Assembly: GCA_004557505.1 (NCBI GenBank)
Contig: SFGZ01000001.1
Location: forward strand, 124,001 to 188,000
Reading direction: 5' to 3'
From: Coriobacteriaceae bacterium
GTDB taxonomy: Bacteria; Actinomycetota; Coriobacteriia; Coriobacteriales; Atopobiaceae
Length of the DNA: 64,000 nt
Below the pieces are notes generated by a model. That model was not told where the DNA came from, searched no databases, and saw only the letters and a list, made by a program, of their open reading frames with translations. Shown here piece by piece: positions 26,350 through 34,492 of this stretch. Numbering within the stretch: the first letter of the stretch is position 1; every line of letters begins with the position of its first letter. The position numbers and the translations under genes are program-made.

Positions 26350-26507
26350 GTCACACATTCGAGTGCCGATCGTGTGACGACCTGCGCGGGTCACAGCTTC
26401 GGGCGCGATCCTGTGACAGCGGCGGGGCCTGCCGCAACACATTCGGGGTGCGAACGTGTGACGACCTGCGCGGGTCACAGCTTCCTGTGCGATCCTGTGA
26501 CAGCGGC
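26350..26507. repeat. Tandem-hairpin repeat, family C, locus 2
   Basis: A near copy of 21328-21479 with two double-hairpin units (GTCACA / TGTGAC arms). It occupies part of the 538-base gap 26317-26854. The rest of that gap (about 26510-26854) holds no gene I can support. Confidence 0.88.
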
Positions 26508-26854
26508 CCCCTGCCATGGCGCGCCGCGACGCCCCCCCAGATATGGACGAGGGCCCGCGGACTGATCAGATCCGAAGGCCCCCACTTTTGGCAGCTGCCA
26601 AGCTGTTTAAAGCTCACGCAGATCGCAGCGCAAGGCTTTGCCAGTCACGCCGCGCTCCTCTGCTCGGCGTATATCATTCCCCAACCCGCCCCGCTCAGCC
26701 ACATCGCGGGCGCAAACGGCTCTTTTCATCGGAGAAGCACATCCAGCAGACAATTACCCCACAACCCCGGCGTCGCATTCCACACGGCAGCACCCGCCCG
26801 CATGCCCCGATGCGATACCATGCTGCACGTATGCGATGGCAGCAAGGAGGACCC

Positions 26855-27448
26855 ATGGCTAAGAAGCCCAGCGCAAAGGCTCGCAAGGCAAACGAGGAGG
26901 CCGTTCGCAGAGCAAAGCTCGACGAGAAGTACGGCAAGCCGCTCTTCTCCCTCACCTATGACATGAACGAGTACGAGCTGTCCCGCGCCGCCAACCTCTA
27001 CGGCCCCGACCGCATGAAGGACCTCTTCAGCGGTGCCGCGATCCTCTCGCTGGCCCTGCTCATCCTGGTCCTTGCAACCATGGGCGACAACATCGCGCTC
27101 ATCATGATCCTGCTGGTCATCGCCGTTGTCATGTCCTCCATCACCACCAACTGGAGCCGCTTTGCCACCTTCCTCGCACGCAAGAGCACGCTCGGCCTCA
27201 TGGGCGAGGACAACCGCCACCACATCGTGGTGACCGAGGACAAGGTGGTCGAGGAGGGGCCGGATGACCGCGTGGCAGAGTATCCCCTGTCCGAGCTCAA
27301 GCACTCTCGCTCGAGCAACGAGGCCACCGTCGCCGACTTTGGCGGCAAGCGCTGCGTCTACATCCCGCGCGCACCTATGAGCGAGGGTCGCTACCAGGCG
27401 CTTGTTCGCTTCCTTCTCGACCGCAACCCCAAGAGGGGCGGGCGCTAG
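26855..27448 (+). CDS. Small membrane protein with YcxB-like C-terminal domain
   Basis: 197 residues. A lysine-rich N-terminus is followed by a short region reading PLFSLTYDMNEYEL, two membrane helices at about 62-105 (LLILVLATM, IMILLVIAVVM), and a cytoplasmic domain of about 85 residues. In that domain a strand-rich stretch (HHIVVTEDKVVEE) and a final RFLLDR motif resemble YcxB-type domains. The function of that family is unknown. The ATG at 26855 has an AAGGAGG ribosome site. Confidence 0.65.
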   Translation: MAKKPSAKARKANEEAVRRAKLDEKYGKPLFSLTYDMNEYELSRAANLYGPDRMKDLFSGAAILSLALLILVLATMGDNIALIMILLVIAVVMSSITTNWSRFATFLARKSTLGLMGEDNRHHIVVTEDKVVEEGPDDRVAEYPLSELKHSRSSNEATVADFGGKRCVYIPRAPMSEGRYQALVRFLLDRNPKRGGR

Positions 27449-27648
27449 GCCGAGGTCCGTAGGGCTAGGCCGGAGGCTGCGGGCCAGGCCGGGGCCGCAG
27501 GGCCTCCCCGGCGCCATCCGGCAGCGCGGCCGCCGACGGCTTTGCATGCCCAACCGCCAGCGGCCCTGCGCGCCCAGACGCCGAAACTTGCGCGCGCGAC
27601 TCCACGCAACGGGTATTGACTCTGGTAGCGACCAAGGAGGTTCCTGCC

Positions 27649-29052
27649 ATGAGCATCGTTGCCGCTTTCGCCGTTCCGCACCCGCCGCTCATCATTCCGG
27701 GGGTGGGCTCCGGCAAGGAGGAGATAGCCGCCACCATTGCCGCGTATGACGAAGTGGGGCGCCGCATAGCCGAGCTTGCACCGGACACGGTGGTCATCTC
27801 GAGCCCCCACGCAATGATGTACGCGGACTACATCCACGTCTCGCCCGGGCGTGGGGCGCAGGGCAGCTTCTCGATGTTTGGCGCACCGCAGGCCCGCTAC
27901 GAGGCCGTCTATGACCAGGAGTTTGTTCGCGCCCTCGCCCGCGCCTGCAAGCAGGAGGGCCTTTCGGCCGGCTGCGAGGGCGAGCGAGACCCGTCTCTCG
28001 ACCACGGCACCATGATCCCGCTCCACTTCATCCAGCGTCACACCAGGGACTTCCAGGTGGTGCGCGTGGGCATCTCCGGCCTCTCGCCAGAGGACCACTA
28101 CCGCATGGGCATGCTGGTGCAGCGCACCGCCCGTGAGCTTGGCCGGCGCGTGGTCTACGTGGCCTCGGGCGACCTCTCGCACAAGCTGCTGGAGAGCGGC
28201 CCGTACGGCTTTGCGCCAGAGGGCCCGCAGTTTGACGAGAAGGTCACCCATGCCTTCTCGACCGGCGACCTGCTCCCCCTGCTCACGATGGATCGCGGCT
28301 TTGCCGGGCGCGCGGCAGAATGCGGCCTGCGCAGCTTCCAGATACTGGCGGGTGCCCTCGATCGCACTGCCATCAAGCCAGAGCTCCTCTCCTACGAGGG
28401 GCCCTTTGGCGTTGGCTATGGCGTAGCGGCGTTCACGCCCGTAGGCGATGAGGGCACCGACGGGGACCGCGAGCTTCTCGGACGGTACGAGGCCTTCCAC
28501 AAGGCAGACCTTGCCCGCCGCAAGGCGGCAGAGGACCCATACGTCTCGCTGGCGCGCCTCTCGCTCGAGACCTACGTGCGCGAGCGGCGGCGCATCGCAC
28601 CGGACGAGAGGCCCAGCCTGCCTGCGGAGCTGCTCTCCACCCGTGCCGGCGCGTTTGTCTCGCTCAAGAAGGATGGTGAGCTACGCGGCTGCATTGGAAC
28701 CATCGCGCCGGTTCGGGACAACCTCGCCGAGGAGATCTGCGCCAACGCCATCTCTGCCGGGCGGCACGACCCGCGCTTCCCACCGGTCACGGCAGACGAG
28801 CTGGGGGAGCTTGTCTACGACGTGGACGTTTTGGGCGCGCCCGAGGCGGTGGCGTCCGCAGACCAGCTCGACCCCAGGCGCTATGGCGTCATCGTGAGCT
28901 GCGCAGATGGCAGGCGAGGCCTTCTCCTGCCGGACCTCGACGGCGTGGACACGGTTTCTGAGCAGCTACGCATTGCCGCCGACAAGGGCCGCATCGACCT
29001 TCGCCGAGACGACTGCGCGCTTGAGCGCTTTGAGGTCGTGAGGCACACGTGA
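27649..29052 (+). CDS. AmmeMemoRadiSam protein: MEMO-type domain fused to AMMECR1 domain
   Basis: 467 residues with two domains that are often separate proteins. Residues 1-270 are a class III extradiol dioxygenase-like (MEMO/LigB) domain with HPPLIIPG, SSPHAMMY, DHGTMIPLHF and SGDLSH, which supply the family histidine and acidic residues. Residues of about 295-467 are an AMMECR1 domain with LRGCIGTIAP and SAGRHDPRFPPVT. The partner radical SAM gene overlaps the stop codon, giving the known three-part AmmeMemoRadiSam set in two genes. Its chemistry is unknown. The ATG at 27649 follows AAGGAGG. Confidence 0.92.
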   Translation: MSIVAAFAVPHPPLIIPGVGSGKEEIAATIAAYDEVGRRIAELAPDTVVISSPHAMMYADYIHVSPGRGAQGSFSMFGAPQARYEAVYDQEFVRALARACKQEGLSAGCEGERDPSLDHGTMIPLHFIQRHTRDFQVVRVGISGLSPEDHYRMGMLVQRTARELGRRVVYVASGDLSHKLLESGPYGFAPEGPQFDEKVTHAFSTGDLLPLLTMDRGFAGRAAECGLRSFQILAGALDRTAIKPELLSYEGPFGVGYGVAAFTPVGDEGTDGDRELLGRYEAFHKADLARRKAAEDPYVSLARLSLETYVRERRRIAPDERPSLPAELLSTRAGAFVSLKKDGELRGCIGTIAPVRDNLAEEICANAISAGRHDPRFPPVTADELGELVYDVDVLGAPEAVASADQLDPRRYGVIVSCADGRRGLLLPDLDGVDTVSEQLRIAADKGRIDLRRDDCALERFEVVRHT

Positions 29053-29894
29053 GCCATGGCGCAACATGCGACGTCTGCTGGCGCCGCTGCACGATTCCCG
29101 AGGGCGGCACGGGCTTCTGCCACGCACGCACCTGCCAAGACGGACGTGTCGCCGCAGGCAACTACGGTAGGCTCACCTCCGTGGCGATAGACCCCGTGGA
29201 GAAGAAACCACTGGCAGAGTGGCATCCCGGCGCGCGCGTGCTCTCGGTGGGAAGCTACGGCTGCAACATGCGCTGCCCCTTCTGCCAGAACTTCGAGATA
29301 TCACAGAGGGGCGCAGGCGGCGCGCCCTGGCGCGAGACCTCGCCACAGGAGCTGGTTGACCTGGCGCTTGAGTGTGCCGCGCGCGACCCGCTGGTCATCG
29401 GCATCGCGCACACGTACAACGAGCCCCTGGTTGGATGGGAGTATGTGCGAGACTGCTCCGAGCTTGCCCACAAGGCGGGCCTTGCCAACGCGCTGGTGTC
29501 CAACGGCTGCGTCAGCGCCCACGTGATCGATGCGCTGGCACCGCTCGTGGACGCCGCGAACATCGACCTCAAGTGCTTCTCGGCGGAAGGGTACCGCAGG
29601 CTGGGCGGCAGCTTCGAGGACGTAAGGCATGCCATAGGGGCGCTTGCGGCGAGAGAGGCGTGTCACCTCGAGGTGACCACGCTCGTCGTGCCCGGCCTGA
29701 GCGACTCCGAGGCCTCCATGCGCCAGGAGGCGGCGTGGCTCGCCAGCGTGAGCGAGGACATCGTGCTGCATGTCACGCGCTTCTTCCCGCGTTGGCACAT
29801 GGCCGGTGCCCGCCCCACGCCCGTGGCAACCGCAAGGCATCTGGCGGACGTTGCGCGAGAGTACCTACCCCGCGTCCACGTGGGAAACTGCTAG
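29049..29894 (+). CDS. amrS: AmmeMemoRadiSam system radical SAM enzyme
   Basis: A 281-residue radical S-adenosylmethionine enzyme. The cluster-binding motif is CNMRCPFC (Cys72, Cys76, Cys79). The N-terminus has four more cysteines (7, 10, 14, 24), typical of this subfamily. The stretch GIAHTYNEPLVGWEYV and the AANIDLKCFS segment resemble pyruvate formate-lyase-activating relatives. The start is GTG at 29049, overlapping the TGA of the upstream gene (GTGA), so the proteins are translated together. The substrate is not known. Confidence 0.93.
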   Translation: MSHGATCDVCWRRCTIPEGGTGFCHARTCQDGRVAAGNYGRLTSVAIDPVEKKPLAEWHPGARVLSVGSYGCNMRCPFCQNFEISQRGAGGAPWRETSPQELVDLALECAARDPLVIGIAHTYNEPLVGWEYVRDCSELAHKAGLANALVSNGCVSAHVIDALAPLVDAANIDLKCFSAEGYRRLGGSFEDVRHAIGALAAREACHLEVTTLVVPGLSDSEASMRQEAAWLASVSEDIVLHVTRFFPRWHMAGARPTPVATARHLADVAREYLPRVHVGNC

Positions 29895-29921
29895 GCACAA
29901 GCCAGCCTGGCTTAGGGCCGC

Positions 29922-30082
29922 ATTTCCGACGTTTAGGGATTTTCCGGACGGTTAGGAGTTTTCCGGACGGTTAGGGGTTTTCCGGACGGTTAGGGACCCT
30001 TAACCGTCCGAGAAGCGCGGAGCCGTCACTCAGGCGCGTGATTACGACGGTTAGAGGGGTCTAAACGTCCGAGAAAACATCC
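29922..30082. repeat. Palindromic repeat cluster, family B, locus 2
   Basis: In the convergent gap between amrS and pgi, TTTCCGGACGGTTAGG recurs about every 18 bases (about 29922, 29940, 29958, 29977). Inverted units CCTTAACCGTCCGAGAAG (about 29998) and TCTAAACGTCCGAGAAA (about 30060) follow. The same unit occurs at 20083-20260. Confidence 0.85.
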
Positions 30083-30135
30083 GGAAAGCGCCCCCGGCAT
30101 CGGACGAAGCGGCGCCGGGGGCATGGGACAAGGGT

Positions 30136-30162
30136 GGGGCAAGGGGACTGCCTCCTTGCCTC
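30136..30162. repeat. Dispersed palindrome, family A, copy 3
   Basis: GGGGCAAGGGGACTG and CCTCCTTGCCTC form a near palindrome that touches the pgi stop codon. Related to 7833-7859 and 15257-15283. Confidence 0.75.
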
Positions 30163-31855
30163 ACTCTCGGTGGGCGCGATAGAACGCGATGAGCGCCCTC
30201 GTCGACGCATCCTGCTGCGACAGGGCCCCGTCGTCGTGGAACGCAGGCGTGATCTGCTTGGCAAGCTGCTTGCCAAGCTCGACGCCCCACTGGTCGAAGG
30301 AGTCGAGCCCCCACACCGTGCCCTCGACAAAGACGATGTGCTCGTAGAGCGCGATGAGCTCGCCCAGCGCATGCGCGTCGAGCCTGATGCCAAAGATGGA
30401 CGTGGTCGGGCGGTTGCCGGAGAAGCAGCGCGCGGGCACCATCCACTCGGCCGTGCCCTCGGCGCGGACCTCGTCTGCGGTCTTGCCAAAGGCCAGCGCC
30501 TTGGTCTGCGCGAGGAAGTTGGAGAGGAACAGCTCATGCACGTCCTGCTCGCCATCCCTGGCGGGGTTGGGCGTGTTCACAAAGGCGATGAAGTCCGCCG
30601 GAATGAGGTGCGTGCCCTGGTGAATGAGCTGGTAGAACGAATGCTGGCCGTTGGTGCCGGCCTCGCCCCAGAAGATCTCGCCCGTCGTGGAGGTAGCCGG
30701 CGTGCCGTCCCAGCGCGTGGACTTGCCGTTGGACTCCATCGTGAGCTGCTGTAGGTACGCGGGGAAGCGGTGCAGGTACTGGTTGTAGGGAAGCACCGCG
30801 TGGCTCTCGGCGCCAAAAAAGTTAGAGTACCACACGTTGATGAGGCCCATGAGCGCCACGACGTTCTCCTCGAGCGGCGTCTCGCAGAAGTATCGGTCGA
30901 CATCGTGGAAGCCAGCGAGGAACTCCTCGAAGACCTTGGGCCCAAAGGCGATGATGAGCGAGAGACCCACCGCAGAGTCCACGGAGTAGCGTCCGCCGAC
31001 CCAGCTCCAGAAGCCAAAGGCGTTCTGCGGGTCGATGCCAAAGTCCGCGACCAGCTTGAGGTTGGTGGAGACGGCCACAAAGTGGTGCTTCACGGCGTCA
31101 GCCACGGAGGCATCAGAGCCGTCGATGGCCCCAGAGGCCTTGAGGCCGTCGAGCAGCCACGCCTTGGCCTCGCGCGCGTTGGTCATGGTCTCAAGCGTGG
31201 TGAACGTCTTGGAGACGACAACCACCAGCGTGGTCTCGGGATCGAGGCCGCGCACCTTCTCGGCCATGTCGTTGGGGTCGATGTTGGAGACGTAGCGCAC
31301 GTTGATGCCCGCATCCGCGTAGGGCTTGAGGACCTCGTACACCATGACCGGACCAAGGTCGGAGCCGCCGATGCCGATGGAGACCACATCCTTGATAGCC
31401 TTGCCGGTGACGCCCTTCCACTCGCCGGAGCGCACGCGCTCGGCAAAGGCGTACATGCGGTCGAGAACTTCGTGTACGTCCGCCACGCAGTCCTGCTCGT
31501 CCACCACGAGCCTGCCGGCATCCGAGGCCGGACGACGCAGCGCGCTGTGCAGCACGGCGCGGTCCTCGGTGGTGTTGATGTGGGCGCCCTCGAACATGGC
31601 GGCTCGGCGCTCCTCAACGCCCACCTCGCGCGCAAGGTCGCACAAGAGTTTGAGCGTCTCCTCGGTCACGAGGTTCTTGGAGAGGTCAAAGCGCAGGTCG
31701 TTGAGGTCGTAGGAGAACTTGTCCACGCGGCTTGCGTCCTCGGCGAACCACTCCTTGAGGCTAATGCCATCGGCAACCAGCTTGTCGTGGTGGTCCTGAA
31801 GCGACTTCCAGGCGGCAGTCTGGGTGGCGTCGACGGGTGCGGGGATGTTTGGCAT
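30161..31855 (-). CDS. pgi: Glucose-6-phosphate isomerase
   Basis: A 564-residue cytosolic isomerase joining glucose 6-phosphate and fructose 6-phosphate in glycolysis. Recognisable family stretches are IGIGGSDLGP, VSKTFTTLETMTN, GGRYSVDSAVGLSL, LPYNQYLHRFPAYLQQL and a C-terminal GVELGKQLAKQI motif. Length matches long-form enzymes. The ATG at 31855 follows a GGAGGGCACC site. It is a single gene, transcribed away from the next gene's hairpin. Confidence 0.96.
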   Translation of the reverse strand: MPNIPAPVDATQTAAWKSLQDHHDKLVADGISLKEWFAEDASRVDKFSYDLNDLRFDLSKNLVTEETLKLLCDLAREVGVEERRAAMFEGAHINTTEDRAVLHSALRRPASDAGRLVVDEQDCVADVHEVLDRMYAFAERVRSGEWKGVTGKAIKDVVSIGIGGSDLGPVMVYEVLKPYADAGINVRYVSNIDPNDMAEKVRGLDPETTLVVVVSKTFTTLETMTNAREAKAWLLDGLKASGAIDGSDASVADAVKHHFVAVSTNLKLVADFGIDPQNAFGFWSWVGGRYSVDSAVGLSLIIAFGPKVFEEFLAGFHDVDRYFCETPLEENVVALMGLINVWYSNFFGAESHAVLPYNQYLHRFPAYLQQLTMESNGKSTRWDGTPATSTTGEIFWGEAGTNGQHSFYQLIHQGTHLIPADFIAFVNTPNPARDGEQDVHELFLSNFLAQTKALAFGKTADEVRAEGTAEWMVPARCFSGNRPTTSIFGIRLDAHALGELIALYEHIVFVEGTVWGLDSFDQWGVELGKQLAKQITPAFHDDGALSQQDASTRALIAFYRAHRE

Positions 31856-31908
31856 GGTGCCCTCCTTGTCGCGATGGACAATACATGCCCTAAGGATACC
31901 GCGTCAGC

Positions 31909-31932
31909 AGGCCTTCTGACGCCAGAAGGCCT
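31909..31932 (-). terminator. Hairpin between the 31992 gene and pgi
   Basis: AGGCCTTCT and AGAAGGCCT form nine exact pairs with a six-base loop. It lies after the stop of the upstream minus-strand gene. No T-run is seen. Confidence 0.5.
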
Positions 31933-31991
31933 CCCGGCGGAGGCACAGGGGCGTCTGCGGCATCGAGGCCGCAAGCGTCATCATCCCGACG

Positions 31992-32549
31992 CTAGAAGGG
32001 CTCCCCAAGGGGAGGTATCTGCTTGAGCCGCGCCCACATGGCCTGCTTCTGGTGCTGATCGCCCAGCGCCGCCGCAAAGCCGCCCAGCGCGAGCACGCGG
32101 ACCCCACGCACCTGGACCACGTAGCCAGGCTCGAGCATGGCCTCCTGGAAGCTCGGAAGGCCGGCAAGGTCGTCTGCGTAGGCGTCGCGCACGGCCTGGG
32201 CCGCCGCGTTGTCGCAGCATACGAGCGTCGCGGGATCGAGCGCCGCAAGCGCCTCTCGCACGAGGGGCGCGCCCAGCGCACCGGCGCCCCCCGGTTCCGG
32301 AAGGCATATGGTACACCAGTCCTCCGGCTCGTAGCCCAGCTTGGCCAGCGACTTTCTCAGCGCCACGCCGTCCGGGCCAGAGAGCAGCTCTGCCCCGGCG
32401 CGCTCCTCGGGCGAGAGCTCGCCCTTGGCGAGGAGCACTGCGGAGAAAGCGTTGCCGCCCATGCGCACGCCGCGCGCGGCCAGGTTGGAAAGCTCGGCCC
32501 GGGCCTTCCCCACATATGCCTCGCGACGCCTGTCTCGCTCCGTTGCCAT
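31992..32549 (-). CDS. Conserved hypothetical protein, possible uracil-DNA-glycosylase-like fold
   Basis: 185 residues, no firm family. A basic N-terminal helix is followed by MGGNAFSAVLLAKGELS and LAKLGYEPEDWCTICLPEPG. A later segment, ALDPATLVCCDNAAAQAVRDAY, resembles the order of strands and helices in uracil-DNA glycosylase relatives, but I see no clear catalytic motif. No signal or membrane segment is present. The ATG at 32549 has a GGGAGGG ribosome site. No functional neighbour helps. Confidence 0.5.
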   Translation of the reverse strand: MATERDRRREAYVGKARAELSNLAARGVRMGGNAFSAVLLAKGELSPEERAGAELLSGPDGVALRKSLAKLGYEPEDWCTICLPEPGGAGALGAPLVREALAALDPATLVCCDNAAAQAVRDAYADDLAGLPSFQEAMLEPGYVVQVRGVRVLALGGFAAALGDQHQKQAMWARLKQIPPLGEPF

Positions 32550-32710
32550 TGCGCCCTCCCTACGCTGCCGCTCGCCAAGGCAAGCGACCGTTCGCATGTG
32601 ATTATGGAGATAGCATTTTGCGCTCCATGTCACACCCAGTGTAAATCGGGTATAAGCCGTCTCGACACGAAATCGCGGGCGAAGGCGTCCGCATCCGCTG
32701 GGAGGCAGAC

Positions 32711-33031
32711 ATGGCTACAACCCCCATCACCACCGACAAGTTCGATTCCGTCGTATCCGGCTCCGCAAAGCCCGTCCTCGTTGACTTCTGGGCGTCCTGG
32801 TGCGGCCCCTGCCGCGCCCTTGGCCCCGTGGTCGAGGAGATCTCCGGCGAGCTGAGCGACAAGCTCGACGTCTACAAGTGCAACGTGGACGAGGAGGCGG
32901 ACCTCGCCACCAGGTTCCGCATCGTCTCCATCCCCACGCTCATCCTCTTCAAGGGTGGCTCGCCCGTCCACACCATGGTGGGCAACATGCCCAAGGCCGA
33001 GCTCAAGAAGGAGCTTGAGGCCTACCTGTAG
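32711..33031 (+). CDS. trxA: Thioredoxin
   Basis: A 106-residue redox protein with the active site WCGPC (Cys31, Cys34) after VLVDFWAS, the cis-proline region SIPTLILFKGG, and standard length. It reduces disulfides in cytosolic proteins. The ATG at 32711 follows a TGGGAGG site. No reductase gene is adjacent. A strong terminator follows about 65 bases downstream. Confidence 0.96.
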   Translation: MATTPITTDKFDSVVSGSAKPVLVDFWASWCGPCRALGPVVEEISGELSDKLDVYKCNVDEEADLATRFRIVSIPTLILFKGGSPVHTMVGNMPKAELKKELEAYL

Positions 33032-33096
33032 AACCGGCGCGGGGCACCGGGCGCTGCGCATGGCGCGGCCGCATGCCCTAGACTTGTGAGTTGCGC

Positions 33097-33130
33097 GGGG
33101 CAGACGCCTTTCCAGCGTCTGCCCCTTTTT
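33097..33130 (+). terminator. Terminator after trxA
   Basis: GGGGCAGACGC and GCGTCTGCCCC form an 11-pair stem with a T-run of five. A classic rho-independent terminator. Confidence 0.88.
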
Positions 33131-33161
33131 GATGTCCGTTCGCTGGAGAAAGGACTCCCGC

Positions 33162-33848
33162 ATGGCCGAACACCTGGCAGAGAGGGGCCACGCCTGCCAC
33201 GCCTTTAGAAGGCTTCTGCGAGAGAACCTTCGCCTCATCCTTGCGGCCGTAGCGGCATGCGTCTTCATCTGGCTTCTGGAAGAGCTTGGCGAAGGCGAGC
33301 TCACCAAGCTTGACTCCGGTGCCTATCTGCTCTTTGTCCAGACGCTGCGGCAGCCGTGGCTCACGCCGTACATGGCGTCGATCTCCGAGCTTGCGCAGCC
33401 GGTGGTGCTTCTCGTCATGCTGCTGGCGGTGGAGGCGTTTGCCCCGGGCCGCAGGCCGGGTGCATGCGCGGCCGTGAACCTGGTGTGTGCGGCGGCTCTG
33501 AACATCCTGCTCAAGCAGCTGATCCAGCGACCCAGGCCAGACGGCTTTCGCCTCATTGCCGAGACGGGCTATAGCTTTCCCTCCGGGCACTCCATGGCGG
33601 CGATGGCGTTCTACGGGCTTCTCGCATGGATGGTGTGGCACTACGAGCGCGACCGCCTTGTGCGGTGGCTCTGCGTGGCTGGGTTCGCCCTGGTGATTGT
33701 CCTCATCGGCATAAGCCGCATCTACCTGGGCGTTCACTATGCGTCCGACGTGATCGCCGGCTTCTGCGTGTCTCTTGTCTGGCTGGCGCTCTACACCAAG
33801 CTCGTGGTACCGCTGATGCTGGACGAGGGGCGCGCGGCAGCGGCATAG
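33162..33848 (+). CDS. PAP2 family membrane phosphatase
   Basis: 228 residues with about five membrane segments. The three phosphatase motifs are present: KQLIQRPRP (KXXXXXXRP), PSGHSMA (PSGH), and SRIYLGVHYASDV (SRXXXXXHXXXD). Such enzymes remove phosphate from phosphatidic acid, phosphatidylglycerol phosphate or undecaprenyl pyrophosphate; which one is unknown. The ATG at 33162 has a GGAGAAAGGA ribosome site. The terminator at 33097-33130 lies immediately upstream. Confidence 0.9.
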   Translation: MAEHLAERGHACHAFRRLLRENLRLILAAVAACVFIWLLEELGEGELTKLDSGAYLLFVQTLRQPWLTPYMASISELAQPVVLLVMLLAVEAFAPGRRPGACAAVNLVCAAALNILLKQLIQRPRPDGFRLIAETGYSFPSGHSMAAMAFYGLLAWMVWHYERDRLVRWLCVAGFALVIVLIGISRIYLGVHYASDVIAGFCVSLVWLALYTKLVVPLMLDEGRAAAA

Positions 33849-33887
33849 AGGGCACAATGGCGCCCGGACGAGGGGCGCGCGCTCGTC

Positions 33888-34346
33888 CTAGCCTTGTGAC
33901 TCGAGGTAGTAGTCGAGCGCATCTCGGTATATCACCGAGGGACGCACTCCCCGCTCCTTTGCAAGCGCGGCGACGCGCTGGGTGTCCCGCGCGTCATATA
34001 CAACTGTGATGCGGCGTTTCCCAACGGCGTCGAGGTGAGATCCGGAATACACTTTCCCCTCTTCCTGGGGATAATCCCCGCGCTCATAGGGCGCAGCGAT
34101 CTCGTCTAGGGCCGCATCGGTGAGACCATGGGCTTTCATAAACTCTCTGACATCCATATGGCCATCTCTCCAATCCAAGCTCACGAAGCGTTTTCCACTA
34201 GGAGGGGTCATGCCGTGAAAGACGAAGAAGAGATCGTTTGTCTCGTCATATAGGTATACAAGCTCAAGCAGCCTTCCCTTGCCGTCCAGCCCGACCGCAA
34301 TCCATTCGCCCTTCACTTGCTGCTGATACCTAATCATTCCTCGCAT
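33888..34346 (-). CDS. Fused toxin fragment and ribbon-helix-helix-like antitoxin
   Basis: 152 residues in one open frame with two recognisable parts. Residues of about 1-55 (EWIAVGLDGKGRLLELVY, then FVFHGMTPP) look like the core of a BrnT/RelE-like RNase toxin without its N-terminus. Residues of about 60-152 (MDVREFMKAHGL, RRITVVYDARDTQRVAALAKERG, SVIYRDALDYYLE) look like a CopG-type antitoxin. Toxins and antitoxins are normally separate genes, so this is probably a decayed or fused pair. The ATG at 34346 has a GAGG only a few bases away; an ATG at 34337 is an alternative. An internal start at MDVREF could give the antitoxin alone. Confidence 0.6.
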   Translation of the reverse strand: MRGMIRYQQQVKGEWIAVGLDGKGRLLELVYLYDETNDLFFVFHGMTPPSGKRFVSLDWRDGHMDVREFMKAHGLTDAALDEIAAPYERGDYPQEEGKVYSGSHLDAVGKRRITVVYDARDTQRVAALAKERGVRPSVIYRDALDYYLESQG

Positions 34347-34371
34347 AGCCTCGAACAGAGGCGGACGCCCC

Positions 34372-34411
34372 CTAAAACACGCACCCCGGCACCAGAACGG
34401 CGCCGGGGTGC
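34372..34411 (-). terminator. Terminator of the pilus operon
   Basis: GCACCCCGGC and GCCGGGGTGC form a 10-pair stem. On the minus strand it is followed by GTGTTTTAG. It lies about 80 bases after the accessory pilin stop. Confidence 0.65.
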
Positions 34412-34492
34412 GGTGCTTGGAGGAAATCCTGTCAAGAGGGGCCTTCCGGCGACGCGCCCTCGCGCGCGGATGCCGCGCGTGCGCCGGGTGCC

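Noticed and set aside
21328..26507. CRISPR array suspected from regularly repeated sequence
   Set aside because: The repeats are hairpins in two-unit clusters with no uniform spacers, and no cas genes are present.
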